NCBI GenBank assembly: GCA_002946415.1
Contig: NJPS01000007.1
Location: 1-63,900 of the forward strand
DNA from: Rutstroemia sp. NJR-2017a BVV2
Taxonomy: Eukaryota > Ascomycota > Leotiomycetes > Helotiales > Rutstroemiaceae
Direction: 5' to 3'
DNA: 63,900 nt
Below the pieces are notes generated by a model. That model made no database searches. It was not told the origin of the DNA and was given only the letters and a program-made list of their open reading frames with translations. Below are positions 1 to 12,168 of this stretch, piece after piece. The stretch's first letter is position 1. Every line of letters begins with the position of its first letter. Position numbers and translations under genes: made by a program.

Positions 1-301
1 TCTTCAAATTATACAGAGTTAGAAAGCTCTCCATCGTGCTACAAGGTATCGAAGTCATATTACCTGAACCAAACCTCTATACCCAGCAGAGTAAAGAATT
101 GAAGGAAATCACCGATGGCTGTGTTAGTGTTCTCAAAAACCTACAACAAACACTAAACAAATATGGCGAATTGAAGTCGGACTCCAAACTCCATATTTTC
201 CCCCCTTTTTTGTAACGCAACGTTCCGTTCCCATGCATGCATACAAACCGCCTCAGTTCAATCCCATTCACTCCTATATAATTCGATCCGATTCGTTTCG
301 T
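1..301. other. 3' flank of the first gene, no gene seen
   Basis: I see no gene in this stretch. It lies just downstream of the stop codon of the minus-strand regulator and probably contains its 3' untranslated region. The short open frames on both strands show no recognisable domain and no coding-like codon pattern. Confidence 0.5.
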
Positions 302-3115
302 TCATTCATAACACTCCTTGTCCTCCCACCAATAAATCCCGCGGAGCACCTTCCAACACCATTCCGCCAACGGATCATGCGCCTCCTTGAGATCACGTAT
401 CCAATCCAACATAAGCAGAATCGACTGCTCCATATCGCGCTGATAGCGCTCCCCGTAGAGATTCTCGACGATGTATTTTAGCATAGTGTTGTGTTTGGTA
501 AGATGCATAACAAGGAGAATGCCGAGGAAGTTTTGCGACCAGCAGAAGAGGTAGGGGATGAGGCGTTTGCGGCGGGAGGGTGGGGAGAGAAGGAGCGGCC
601 AGAGGAGACAGGCCTAGAGGTTTTGTCAGTCTGATCGGGATCGAGAGATGGCATATAGAAAGAGAGGCAATAAGAAAAAGAAATACATACATGCAGACAT
701 TCAGCCACGCTCTCCGCATCCTCCTGCGTCGTCTGTTCTGGGAAATGCAACGCCTTGTACAAGAACGGTCTGTAAACCATGTATTTGGCATAATAGTACC
801 TAGTTCTCAACAACGCAACCTGGATATCATATATATAGGGGTAGAGCGCCGGTTTGGTGTCGGTATCCGGGGTGAAGAGAGGTAGCCGAGATTGCTGAGG
901 TGAATGTAGAGAGTTCAATGAAGGGTCCAATGCGTGTTGTGGTTGCGGCGAAGGATGTGTTAAGAGAGAAGGAGACAGCGTAGTTGGTCCGGTCGTGGAA
1001 AAACTTGACCCAGGAATGGTGGGGCTAGGAAAACTGGTGGGTTCATCTTCGGACCATTGCAGATCGCGAGGGAGGAGCTGCCGCCATTGTGTTAGTTGCG
1101 AGCCGAGCTGACGGAAGTAGTTGCTGGTTGACGGGCCGAAGTCATCGGCAGAGCTGCTTTGTGTGTCGCTGGTCGATTGAGATACTATTTAGAATGGAAG
1201 ATACTCATTAGTTGATTTTCCCGAAATCGTCATGGTGTTTTGGCAAAGAGGGCACCCTCACAGTCACGAATGTTCGTATGTATGTTAGCACAAATTCTGC
1301 GTAGAGCAAGTTCGGATGTGTAATGCATTTGCCAGTGCGACTGCTGATTTGCTCTATGATCGGCATCGCACAACGGCGTATTGAATGTCGGTAAACCGAC
1401 CCGGTTCTCGAGTAACAGGAGCGTGCTCAGTGGTAAATCAAGTTCTAAGTGCAGACTCCTGCGTTTGTTTTAGCTATGCCGAACCTCTCGACATATCTGT
1501 CTATGTGAATACTTACGTTTCCTGTATCGCGCAATGCCAGTACGCACGTTTAATCAGATCCCCCTTCGTAGTACTCCAGTCAATCTCATTACTAGGATAT
1601 ATGTGAATATAGATATTGCGACGATAACAAGTTGGAATATGGAGATGCTCTTACCACGTGATCAAGACATGGCACGCTGATGATGCCGAAACCATTAGCC
1701 TCCAAAATTCCTGTTTGATCATTAGTTGCTCGACATCAACGACTTTGGACTTCTAATCTTTACCACGTGGCGAGAACAGCATTGGTTGTAGAGCCTATAC
1801 ATGTTAGCAAATGTGATCCGTTTCCCCTATGACTGGTTCATGTGATGGATGGCATACGCAGCTAATGAAAATATCTGAATATTCTCAAGATCGCACCCAG
1901 TCATTACAAATCCAATCTGTTTTCTAGCTTCATTGTAGAGCGAGATTCCTGGTGGTCTATCTGGCATACCACCTCCACCTCTAATTCCGCTAGGTTGACC
2001 GCTGCTAGTTTCCATAGGAGCACCATGGCTACTTTTAAGAGCCAGTTCTCCAAGAGCAAAGACAAGCAATACGATGACGGATTCCTTATCCCCATCAAAT
2101 CCTTCAGCGTATACCTTGTTAAGATTCTCCGAGAAAAAGTTTTGGCGATCCAGGAACGGATAAAGGAAGTTGAAAGTGTCAAAGTAGGTGTCAGCGAGTC
2201 GATTCATCACTTCCCGGGTCAATGCCGGATAAGTTATCCGCATTCCTCCTGCCACCCTTGTAGCTTGTGACTGCATGCCGACAAAGGCCTTTTGGCTTAG
2301 ACCTTCATGTAGAGATAACGCTAGTTGCCCACGTTGCATCCGTACTAGAAACGATGATCCCTCCTTTTCGAAGTGTTTCAAGTCGTCCGCGACGGCGGGG
2401 TCGGCTTGTAGCAAGATTTCTTGTATAGCCGGCCAGTGTAAGAGCTTGTGAGTTGCGGTCGAGTGACGATATTCGTGAGTTTTCGGCAGATTGTTAGGAG
2501 GGCTGGGGGAGCGCGTAGTGTGTACAGAAGAAAAAGGGCTTCGATAATCGACTTCGCCGCTTGCACCGAACGGAGGCTGACTAGAAGGAGACTGTTGCGG
2601 AGGCCCAAACCCAGATTGAGGCGGTCGAGACGAAATTCGGTCGACTTTAACTTCCACGCTCTTCAGGCGGTCTAGGATCTCGGTCAAAGTTTTGTCTTTC
2701 CTGGGAGGGAACTTAGTCGTTGAGATCCCGCAATGGTAGCAATTTCATCAAGTCACTGAGGCCTCTGGAGCAATGTTGTTCGTACTTACTTCGTCGGCTG
2801 TGGTTCCCTGTAAGTACACGGGATGTCTAATCGCTGGCAGAGCCCGCATGGTCGTTGCTCATCACATCTCTGCTTCCTTTGTCGACACGTGTCACAAGCC
2901 TTCACGAGGGATCGTCAGTCCTAACTGGGCAGTGCAACCAAGCAAACGTTTGATAGATATATTACAGAGGTCCCAAGACACTGGACGGCCGGACAACCTC
3001 CTCAGAAGTCTCCCGACGGAGATTAACTAACCTGAGTAGCAATCGCGCCTCGTTCCTTTCTAGATGCCTGTGGTCCAGAGCTAGTACTGACACTAGACCC
3101 TGCATCCAAGTCCAT
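302..3115 (-). CDS. Zn2Cys6 fungal-specific transcription factor, nine exons
   Basis: Predicted nuclear DNA-binding regulator. My model has exons 3115-3032, 2899-2790, 2700-1858, 1794-1764, 1710-1655, 1591-1517, 1458-1262, 1184-691 and 613-302. All phases agree and the product is 733 residues. A Zn2Cys6 binuclear cluster lies at residues 30-56, with cysteines at 30, 33, 40, 46, 49 and 56 (spacing 2-6-5-2-6). A basic linker and a short coiled-coil-like segment (TEILDRLKSVEVKVDRI) follow. The rest fits the fungal-specific TF middle homology region: residues such as IKRAYWHC and LELDLPLS, then a late helix-rich part. Every intron has GT donor and AG acceptor; the 31-bp exon has a CTAAC branch point just before it. 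The start is the first ATG joined in frame to the zinc cluster. The target genes cannot be told from sequence. Confidence 0.88.
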
Positions 3116-4540
3116 GGTTGAACCACCTAATGTCCGTCAGAATGGAAGTGCTTTGCAATGCTTTGGGGTGAAAGATATATTGGTTTGGAGGTCGAATAGG
3201 GGTTTGAATCGACTCAGTAAGATCTCAATGTTGGCCGAATTGTGGGATACACCGACGTCATAAGGAGGGTAAGGTGCCAATAAATACTCTGATAAGTACT
3301 ATGACGGGTTGATTACACACCAATCTGGACATCAAATAACTCTCGGCGCGGTCAGGTATAGCTGACAGGGCATCCAGTAAAAAACGAACTTCTTGGCGGT
3401 CGCGATACGCAAGGTAACGATGATTTTCTCTCGGATGCGTAATGATATAAAGTTCCGGATATTTGGTGACAGGAGGATCGATTGTATAACAAAACAAAAA
3501 TTGAATTCGAATTGCGATTACGGAATTGTTGGAAGGCGTTGAATAAGACCCAAGGGGGTTTTGATATGTTCCAAAAAGAATTTCAAGGGTATACCTCTCC
3601 GGTTCACATAATTAGTGAAGGGGAATGATCTGGTGATCACGACGGAGGTATCTCCGTCTCCGCGATGAAAGGACCTTTTGGGAGGTCTAGAAGTCGAACT
3701 TCGATTATCAGATAGAACTACTACCTCGGTGTAGTACAGAAGATCCTACAGTAGTATAAGCTTTCCTTATAAATGGCGTTCACAATTTGGACGGCCATTT
3801 GGTATAGAGTATAGCGAGAAATGGTTGGGTGAGGAAGAATTTCGTTGATACGAGCTCACAGCAGCTCCTGAAACAGGCCAGTCAAATTCTTGAATCCTAA
3901 GAAGGAAGCAAGAACTTGTAAGATCTTCGCAGGTGTGGGTTTTTGATTTTTTTTGTGCGACACAAGGACGTGTGTTAAGTGGATAGATGGAATTATTAGA
4001 GAAGCCCATATAGAAGTTACTGCAATTCTTTCTCGATCATCGGAGATCCTTCCGTCACCTAACATACTGGTTTCTTACTGGTCGAGCTATCAACCGATTC
4101 ATTCCATCTTGTGGGAAGCTTTAGGCATGACTATGAAAAACAGAGCGAGTAAGAACCCTTTGCTCGCCCTATCCACAAATAGGAATTGATTGGAATTTTT
4201 GTCTTCGACGAGTACATGTAAACAATCGAAATTCCATCATTGACAGACACCTTTATCTGGATCATGATATAAAAATCATGTAGTGCCATTACTATGTCAA
4301 TTCATTTGTCAAAGTTCAAAACTATCTGTCATGGAAATAAGCAAATCCCTTGAGCGCAACTGATGGTATCTGCCTCCACGTTTTGACGTTGATTACTCCG
4401 TATTTCCTTCAACAGTTATGGTTGGTGCTCGGCCGCTGCCATACAGTAAGTACCAATGAAGACCTTTCAGAGGATTTCAGTGGATAGAATCAACAAACAA
4501 GGGAGCCGCATCCGGGGTTTCGTAATCACAGTAGCCAAAA
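3116..4540. other. Intergenic DNA, no gene recognised
   Basis: This holds the presumed promoter of the minus-strand regulator and about 1 kb of moderately AT-rich DNA. Short open frames on both strands (for example minus 3258-3497) have no recognisable domain, no flanking splice pattern and no supporting context, so I do not call them genes. Confidence 0.45.
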
Positions 4541-4544
4541 ACCA

Positions 4545-5760
4545 AGTGGGTGTAGGAATTCTATGCGCACGGACTATAAACCCTTGAAATTCTCTAGTAA
4601 TAAACACAAATTTCATACTTTAGTTACAGCCCGAATAGAACCAAATAGTGGGTCTTTCTCGGCAAAAATACTGCTTTAACAAATAAATTCAATATTCTGT
4701 TGGACTACCATTTGCTTCAATGACAGTTTTACACCGTGCCGGCATACTACGTACAAGTTTCTTAATTCTCTCAAATCCAACTGCTTCCCGAGCTTCTGAT
4801 ACAGCTTTTCGAAGCCTTGGATAAGAGCTGTGAACCTCAGGGTATCGATCCTCAATCCAATCCTTCATATCGATTCATATGTTCTCGATTGGATTCAAAT
4901 CGGGCGAATTTGCTGGCCACTATATAGGTTTAATCCCACAGGCCTCGAAAACCGACATTGTAAACTTGGAAGCGTGCCCTTTTGCGTTATCCTACTGGAA
5001 TATAAGATCTGGATACTGGCGTAGAACCTCCTGCACAAGTGGCACAATAATGCCCGAATAAGACCCCTCATTTATAGTCCCCTAGTCCTTCTCCCAGAAT
5101 ACCCCTTTGTACCGGCCGTATTTGCTTGATATAGTGCCCCAAAACATCCATCCAATCTTACGTTGATAGCCGGGTTGTACGCAGTCAGGATGGTAGATCT
5201 CTGAAGGTCCTTTTCGACGAGTTATCCACGTCTTTCTGTGCTTTCCAGGTTGAACCCACGTCTCGTCACTCCAGCATATAGAATCCCATTGATCCTCAGT
5301 CCAATCTAGATGCTCTTGTGCCCATCGTATTCGATCTGCCTTATTTTGTTCCGAGAGTGCTGGTTTTTTTTGTGATATAGCTCGGATAAACCCTTCTTTC
5401 TCGAATGCCGTTCGAATCGCTTTTTCGCCGCAATTCCAACCTAGAATAGCAGGAATAGCAGGCCATAGTATCTCTCTATTCTCTCGCGATGCTGAAACCC
5501 ATTCAATTAGCCGTTTTCGCTGAGGAGTATTCAAGTGCGGTTTAGCACCGCATCTACGCTTTTGAGGTGTTGGTGGGTTTTGAATTGCTTTGCATACTTG
5601 TGTATAAGTGGCACCTGTTTGGAGACAGATTTGATCTCGAGTTAATCCAGCACTATAGTAAAGCGTATGGATTCTTAATCGATCATCTCGACTGAGTTCT
5701 TTATGTCGTTGTCGACGTGGTTGCTTTGGTGTAGGTACAGACTCCATTTTGGGTTGTGAA
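4545..5760 (-). mobile_element. Degenerate Tc1/mariner-type DNA transposon
   Basis: The block spans a broken Tc1-type transposase gene plus about 140 bp beyond its stop codon. Its lower-coordinate end contains a GCGCACGGAC motif near 4570 that recurs at the end of the second Tc1 element (near 33380), consistent with a shared transposon terminus. I could not find the matching inverted terminus upstream of the transposase start, so that end is either lost or too diverged to see. Confidence 0.7.
4689..5747 (-). pseudogene. Tc1-type transposase with RIP-like stop codons
   Basis: An ORF starts at 5747 and runs to about 5082, giving an N-terminal helix-turn-helix (RLRIHTLYYSAGLTRDQIC) and the first catalytic Asp in a WSDETW motif. 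The same gene continues to 4689 through several in-frame stops. In that part I see a DNAKGHAS motif (second Asp), SPDLNPIEN (third acidic residue) and a typical C-terminal region. The stops replace Gln before DNA and Trp after it (CAG to TAG, TGG to TAG or TGA), all C:G to T:A changes. The product would have cut and joined transposon ends; this copy cannot make a full enzyme. Confidence 0.85.
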
Positions 5761-5940
5761 GCTCGAATTTGGAATTACAGTTGAAAAGTAAAGCAGCATT
5801 GATTTCGGGGTACGGAAGGATTTATCCGCTCTTGGGCCAATCACAACCTTGTATCCAGTGGCATACTAGAAGGTTCTGAGACCCAGTTTTAGCTTTTATT
5901 TGGCCGGCAACTACTTACTTTATATGGTGGGGCTCGGTCG

Positions 5941-6007
5941 CCTACCTCCAGACGTCGGCTGAGTGATCCTACCTCCAGACGTGGGGCCGGCTGAGTGATC
6001 CTACTCC
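5941..6007. repeat. Short tandem duplication
   Basis: The motif CCTACCTCCAGACGT occurs at 5941 and 5968, and CGGCTGAGTGATCCTAC follows each copy. This is a local imperfect duplication of about 27-35 bp in otherwise unassigned DNA, close to the transposase start. Confidence 0.7.
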
Positions 6008-7097
6008 ATACATAAGGCAGGTTAAATCTCAACTTTATCAGATTGGGATCCATCATTTGTGAATTTGTTTTACGCCCCCTATTGTGAGTATGACAACAAT
6101 GCGAATTTCAAGCGTCGTGATACCTACCATACCCAGTCATGAGGGACTTTACCATTTGGCTCAAGCGGGAATTCGCCTGACTACAATCATTGTCTGACAA
6201 GGAAATACTAACTGAATTATCGGATGTTATGAAAGGAAAGAACTATTCATGGGTTACCATCAATGAAAATATTGAATCGGTAATTTCAAAAGAAATAGAA
6301 GTGACACCCAGCTGGACTCCAAATGTTTGTGCAGTGCCTCCCTCATTATTTCTAACTTCCACTTCTTTCCCGGCCTAAGATCCTCCACCTCCCTAATATG
6401 GAAAAAGGGTAAGCTAAAACTTGATCGCCGATCCATTTCGGAGATAGAATAATCCTTTCCGCCCTAAATGTACACTAGGCTTATATCCGTTCATACTCAA
6501 TAGATTCAGTGCATCCGCGGAGTACGCACAAAAACTTCGGTCTCCTACTATACTCAGAGCCTGTCTTCTATTTGAGATCCCGATCCCTTTCTCGATCTCG
6601 TAGCATACATATCAACCTATGACAAGGTCGGATGTACCCGTTTCGACAAAATGCCGCTAGATCTTCTTCTCATCCACTACCCCTCCATCCAGCTTGAGGC
6701 TCGCATAGAGCCAATCAGACACTGAACCACTATCTACTCTTCAGTTCATCGGCGATCTATGTATCGATCCTGCCTGCGCTTGTCCCTGAAAACGTCTGCT
6801 GTTTCCTAGCTTCCATTCTCAAGGCTTACTGCTCGCTCGCTCGCTCCTATAGTCAACTGGTACGTACGTATACTTTAGTATGCTCAACAAGCGCTCTTGT
6901 GCAGTTTTCCCACTTATCATCCATTCAGCAGCCTCCCAGATATCTTTCTTTCCTTCTGATTATTTATTCTAACGCTTCGAATGCCCTAGAGTCTTTTCTC
7001 CCTGCTTCTTATCCCTTTTGTTGCTACGTTCATGACTGGTCACTCGATATCTACTATACAGAACGTTTTGTTGTTCGCAGGCCATTGCTTACCCTAC
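6008..7097. other. Intergenic DNA upstream of the SAM-domain gene
   Basis: I see no convincing gene. The plus-strand open frame 6190-6378 lacks a domain, and its N-terminus is an alternative codon. The last few hundred bases, with CT-rich runs and a GCTCGCTCGCTCG stretch near 6833, probably include the promoter of the gene starting at 7098. Confidence 0.4.
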
Positions 7098-7490
7098 ATG
7101 ACCGACTTGGAGGAAGAGTTAAAGCGATTAGAGCTGTCGGAATACCTGGACGTTCTCGTCGCCGAAGGCTTTGATACGTGGAAGACTGTATTAGATATTA
7201 CAGAATCGGATTTGTGAGTCTCCATGGCATTGCCTAAGCAGGAAGAGAATTTACATATACCGTAGAAGCTCCCTCAACGTCAAGATTGGTCATCGAAAGG
7301 TATTTCCAATCTATTACAGTCTTAGAATTTCTATCTTCACTGTAGGGTTTATAACAACTTTACCATGCTAACTTTGACATATGGACAGGAACTTCAGCGG
7401 GCCATTGCCGAATCGCGCGGTCAGACCCATATTTACCGCCTTCCAATCGCTCACACGAAACGAAAGTATAAGCGCCATAAGGGGTCCTAG
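7098..7490 (+). CDS. Truncated SAM-domain protein (N-terminal half of a SAM-HMG-box protein)
   Basis: Three exons fit with consistent phases: 7098-7213, 7269-7299 and 7389-7490, giving 82 residues. Residues 2-60 match a sterile alpha motif (SAM) domain, with LSEYLDVLVAEGFDTW and VLDITESD as the clearest blocks. In fungal relatives this SAM domain precedes an HMG box, joined through a basic KRKYKRHPK-like linker. Here the frame reaches KRKYKRH and then ends at a stop codon after three more residues, so no HMG box follows. The same exon is found again near 18.1 kb in front of an HMG box that lacks a SAM domain. SAM domains mediate protein-protein contacts. Whether this short gene is expressed or is a relic cannot be told. 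Confidence 0.72.
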
Positions 7491-8359
7491 ATCATAGAAG
7501 CTCCGTCGCACCGCCCTGAAAGCACCACGAATTTCTGCCAATAACCTGCAGAGCCAAAGATCGAACCAGAAAGTTCATTGGGCAAGATAACGCGACGACC
7601 ATTTGAACAATATATCGAGATACGGTTACAGAAAAGAGGGCAGGAAGCAGACGGTCGTTCTTATCTGGATATCGGACTGGGCGCCATCGTCGATCAGGAC
7701 ATCCTGCAGAAGGTGCCAAACACCACAGTAAATATATATAACATTCCGATTATATATATTAGCTACAACTCTAGCTTACCTCTGATCATACCGTATAACG
7801 TCTAGCATGTAAGCATCAATAAATACCCTCCTATTTCCCCACCAGACCCATTGTATACCATTAAAATTGTGAATCGTCCTGCCCTGCTGCCAAAGTGTAT
7901 ATATAGATCGAAGTTGGAAGGTGTGATAATTCACTCAGTGTGGTGATGGGGTATACTGACTTTTCGCACAAATCGAGTGGTGAATCGTGCATCGACGCCC
8001 TCTAGCAGGGGGCTCCTCTTCTGGGGAAGAGATGATTTTATAGCTATTGTCGATGATATGATATTGTCCTCTGTTTCATGATAATTGTAATGTTGCAGAG
8101 CGTGTAATCTGATAATGCGACCGTCGAAAAAAACCAAGATCTGGCCTTTACCATCAGCTAACCCGAGGCAAAAAAACATCGTGATCGGGAGCCTCCCTCT
8201 TCTTCGTCAACTCTCAATTCTCGATTCTCCTATTGACAAATTTGAAAATAACAAATGTACTTAAATATCTTCTTCGTTCGTCTAATTGAAGATTTGCGAA
8301 GGGCGAAGTTGTTGACCTCTGAAGATATACTAAAACTAGTCACACTATAAGGTTACGCA
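7491..8359. other. Intergenic DNA, no gene recognised
   Basis: Moderately AT-rich stretch without a recognisable product. It should contain sequence once adjacent to the missing HMG-box half of the preceding gene, but I could not find HMG-box residues in any frame. The minus frame 7931-8179 has no domain. Confidence 0.4.
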
Positions 8360-8503
8360 ATGGAGTCTAAAGTGCCTCAAATACTTCCAGTGAACATCTT
8401 GTTCTTTGCGATTTCGTGGCTGACGGTTTTGGTGCGTGTTTACGTAAGAGGCTTTATGCGACCCTCATTTGGCACGAATGACTTGCTTATGCTGCTGGCA
8501 CAG
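8360..8503 (+). pseudogene. First exon of a rhodopsin-domain membrane protein, orphaned
   Basis: An ATG-initiated frame of 48 codons ends in a good donor site (CAG then GTATTA). It encodes a hydrophobic helix followed by VRVYVRGFMRPSFG and a DLLMLLAQ end. This is the usual beginning of fungal rhodopsin-domain (PTH11-like) proteins, where an Arg-rich loop and an acidic pair precede helix 2. The next several hundred bases contain no continuation of the family in any frame. Two full relatives lie in the window at 12169-13743 and 18749-19988. I read this as a truncated copy. Confidence 0.6.
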
Positions 8504-8803
8504 GTATTATTTCCTATTATTTCCGCATAGTCTTCGTAGAGACAGACAGAAATTCTCTAATATCCACTCCTCAAGCTTTCTTTTGAACAATATATTCTTT
8601 AAGGCTAATCATTCCCCTCAATATGATATGGCTAGTTGAATCTAAGAGCACCTTGGTGATTATTCTATAAATTGGAATTTAATGGAAAAATTGAGAGATA
8701 CTGAAACTGAAAAAGGCACAACTGTTTTTATTGCATCTTGTTTTGATCTGCAGGAAATTGCATAAGTTCAAACTTTCAGACATGTATAGCAAACAATCAT
8801 AGC

Positions 8804-8998
8804 AAGACACTGGCGGAAAGAGCAGTGGTGCTCGCTACGGATGCGCTTTTGGAGTCGGGGGCGATAGGAGAGCGATGCGAGAGCGATCGCGGGGTTTGCT
8901 GCTTCTTCTGGGAGAGGAATTGGTGGAATATTGCGTTGACGGTGGCTGGGGTTATTTTGCAAGCGGGGTGTGTTTCCATTCGATACCATAGACCGTGA
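8804..8998 (+). pseudogene. Unidentified coding-like fragment
   Basis: A 64-codon open frame without an internal Met start shows GC-rich third positions unlike its AT-rich surroundings. An AG acceptor (ATCATAG) precedes it, and it ends at TGA. It contains LAERAVVLATDALLESGAIG and a Trp-rich stretch (FFWERNWWN). I do not recognise the family. It may be a leftover exon of a lost gene. Confidence 0.3.
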
Positions 8999-9155
8999 GG
9001 AATCAGGCGCTGACAATCATAATTTATTTCTAATCTTTGACATATAAAAAATATATTATATTCGAGAAGAGAAGTGTTAAAGAACTAATTCAATAATGAT
9101 TTGGAGTTTAACAAGTAACACGAAGCTGCTATAAAAGATACTACAACTCCCTACT

Positions 9156-11098
9156 TTAAATTTCTTTGGTTCCACCCTCTGGAGTATAAGTACTAAACAC
9201 CATCCCTTTCGGCACCTCTCGCCATTGCTTCTGCTCATCCAACAACTCCTGCGCGTCCTCCCATTCCTGCATAATCTTCTGGGCATGCTTCTCACTCCTC
9301 GGTGAAATCTTCGCTGGGAAGGGTTTAGGAAACACAAACAATCCTTCAGTCAAATTATCAACGTCGGGAGTAATTTCATTGCCCTGCTCGTCACGGACCT
9401 TCTCGAAGTTGAACCCCCAGAGCATGCGTGAAATCCCGAGGAATAGCGAGCGCTCTGCGATGTGCATGCCCTGGCAGATACGCCGGCCGGCGCCGAAGAC
9501 GAACTGGTCGCGCTTCGAGGCGTTAGGGTTGGAGGCGGCTTCGGATGCGGTTTGGAAGTCGTTCGTGTAGCGGGAAGGGTCGAAGATGCGGGGGTTGTGG
9601 TGGCGCTTGGGATCCATGTGGATAGCCCTGAAAAATTAAGTTAGATTCTCCCGACTACATCTACATATATGTGTCTCTTTGAGGCAAGACCAGAGCATAC
9701 CAGACATTCCACATGACACCAGCGCCCTTGGGGATCTTGTAACCCATGTACTCATCATCCTTGATTACTGCGTGTGGTACACCCAAAATATCTGTTGGCA
9801 TCCAGCGCATGCTCTCCTTGACGCAACCGCGGATATACTGCAGGTTCGGCTCATCCTCCATAGTTGGGTACCTATCACCACAAACGCGGTCAATTTCCTC
9901 CTGCGCCTTTTTCTGTACCTCTGGGTGCACGACCATAGCCTGGACAAAACCGATCAGTGTGGCCGCCGTAGTATCAGAGCCGGCCTCAAGAAGTGAGCCG
10001 CTAATATACCCCGCGAGATCGTCGGAGAAGCCCTCAACATCTTGGGCTTTGACCAGGTCAACACAGAAACAAGGCTATGGTAGTGTCCCGTTAGTCACAA
10101 GGTGTCTCCGCTTAGTCAAGGGCTGGGTAACTGTTACCTTGGCCGTACCGTTTTTGATCGCCTTCTTGACATTTAGCCAGTGGCCCACGTAGAGTTCACG
10201 TTCGTGTTCGTGGAGCTCCTTCGCATAGGCGCGAAGAGGAAGCATGAAATCTGGGAGGATTCTTAAGACGGGGAACAGATCAAGCAACGCGGCCGTGGTC
10301 GTGGAGGTGACTTTGCAGAATTTTTCGAAGCCCTATCAATTACTATATCAGGACCATTCAATTGTCTATCTGTGATTGTAGTGGAGAGGGCTTACCTCAA
10401 AGAGTTGAACTAGCTTGGGATCCTGGATGCTAATTGTTCGGAAGCCGAAGACCATCTGGGTCGTGAGAGAGTTTGTGTATCGGCGTATGTGATCGACGAA
10501 CAGGTTCGGTTGTTCGAGGAACCCACACAGCATCTGCTTGTTCTCGAGATCTTGATATGGAACGTATGACTTAGCGGCCTTGATATTGAGGATGTTGTTC
10601 ACCATCTTCCGGATCATTCGCCAAGTATTACCATATTCCTAAAGTATGTTAGTTGCTATGGATTAATTTAAAGTTCGTAGCTGATCTTAGTTGACTAACC
10701 ATGAGAAGAACACGGAGACCACCGCTAACTACTTGACCGAGATACATCTCAGGACGGGAGGAGTAGATGTTGCTCCGCTTATCCAAGAGGTCCTTGATGG
10801 CCTGGTCGGAGGAAAGAACAATCATGACCTTGGTTCCAATCATGAGGGAGTATACTGGCCTAAGTGCAATCAATACAATAACGTTTACAGCTCAATTGAT
10901 GCTATCTTACCCATATTCCTGTGCCCACTTCTGAAACTGAAGGTGGCCATTCTTTCCAGGCATCTGATGAAGATTCCCGATCAATGGTAGAGTAGGAGGT
11001 CCTGGAGGGTAATCCTTAGGCCTGCGACCAATTGTTCTGAGCTGTAAGATTGCAAGAGCTACGACTCCTACGATAAACGCCATCAACGAGGCACCCAT
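9156..11098 (-). CDS. Cytochrome P450 monooxygenase, six exons, intact
   Basis: Heme-thiolate monooxygenase, expected to be membrane-anchored in the endoplasmic reticulum. The exons are 11098-10911, 10859-10700, 10638-10396, 10332-10138, 10074-9701 and 9627-9156. All phases agree and give 543 residues, a normal length. Residues 5-20 form an N-terminal membrane anchor, followed by the proline hinge PPGPPTLPLIGNL. The I-helix oxygen-binding motif AGSDTT lies near residues 293-298, the K-helix ESMR follows, and the heme loop FGAGRRICQG places the ligand Cys near residue 438. No lesion is visible. The substrate cannot be deduced. The gene is divergent from the rhodopsin-domain gene at 12169, with about 1.1 kb between the two starts. 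Confidence 0.95.
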
Positions 11099-12168
11099 CT
11101 TTGTTAATTGATGTCGCCTTTGCGTCAGCGAAAAGGAAAGATGGAAAATGGAGTCTTTGATGTGTCTTTAATATTGAGTTGTGCCCTCTATGTATTAGTG
11201 ACATTTTTTAATTTGGTAGTTGGCCAAATCAAACAAAACGCCACTCCCCCACCAAGTTTGAGGGTTTTTGGCGAGTCATGACTGTGTAATAAAGAAGGTA
11301 CTAGAAGCATATTCCCCTGTTTTGCTGTACTCTTGCTATTCCAAGTTAATATAACACTCTTAGACAGATTGTCGCCACAAAATGAAATCGGATTTCTTTT
11401 TCTTTGCTTTTCTCACTCACTCGCTCTTCGTTGAGTGTCGCGTTCTTCCACCCTGTTGTTCCACCGAAAATAACCTCCAAACCAGGGGCGGGAGAGTATA
11501 CGGGTGATGGCGGAAGAGCGTTCCGGAAGTGGGTCTAGTGGGTTTTGTTGCCCCTGGATTCATCACACATCTTGGAATCGATATTGCGCAGCACATTCTC
11601 CACTATACATATCAACTTAAATACCTAGTGTCTTATTCGTTAGATCTCTTGTCACCACACGGAACGTGAATTATCGCTAGAATCCCATTGTTCAATCACC
11701 TACTTACAAGTCTTCAATACACAATATTATATCCTAGTATCGGCTTCCATGTGATATTAGTTGGGCGAGACGTAACATCTATCTGTGTGTTTAGCGCAAG
11801 GACAGCACACTACAAGGGCTTGGGAGAGGGGACGAGATGTGGCCACAGCTCTTACAACAAGATATAGCTATAGCTTTTACAAAGAAGATATTGTTTCAAC
11901 GCTATGGTAGCTGCCGCATAGGTGAAAGTTAAATGTTCTGAGGACCTTAAGGGGAATACTACTTAGCAGATCTATAATTCAATAATATAAGAGCAATAGA
12001 ACTTTACACTTAGAGAAGCTTGGATCCAGTTCCACGCTCGATTGTATTTACAAATTTATTTCAACTTATTCTTCGCCCCTGTCCTTTTATATCTCTTCTT
12101 TATAGTTGAGATAAATTGATGTTGGTCTTTGGTTAATTCTCACTCCTTGTGGTTGATAGATCTTGGAA
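11099..12168. other. Shared upstream region between two divergent genes
   Basis: This 1.07-kb gap separates the start codons of the P450 (minus) and the rhodopsin-domain gene (plus), so it must hold both promoters. I see a CCAAAT-containing element with a C-rich CCACTCCCCCACC stretch near 11225-11260, and AT-rich DNA nearer the plus-strand start. Specific factor sites cannot be assigned with confidence. Confidence 0.5.

Noticed and set aside
393..791. Minus ORF of 132 codons
   Set aside because: Shadow frame over the last intron and exons of the regulator at 302-3115.
5760..6010. Second inverted end of the first Tc1 element
   Set aside because: I looked for the reverse complement of the 4550-4600 end and did not find it.
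7931..8179. Minus ORF MFFCLGLADGKGQILVFF
   Set aside because: No domain, no splice context and no relatives inside the window.
9077..11098. Secondary-metabolite cluster around the P450
   Set aside because: No polyketide synthase, peptide synthetase or terpene cyclase in the window; the MDR reductase is 24 kb away.
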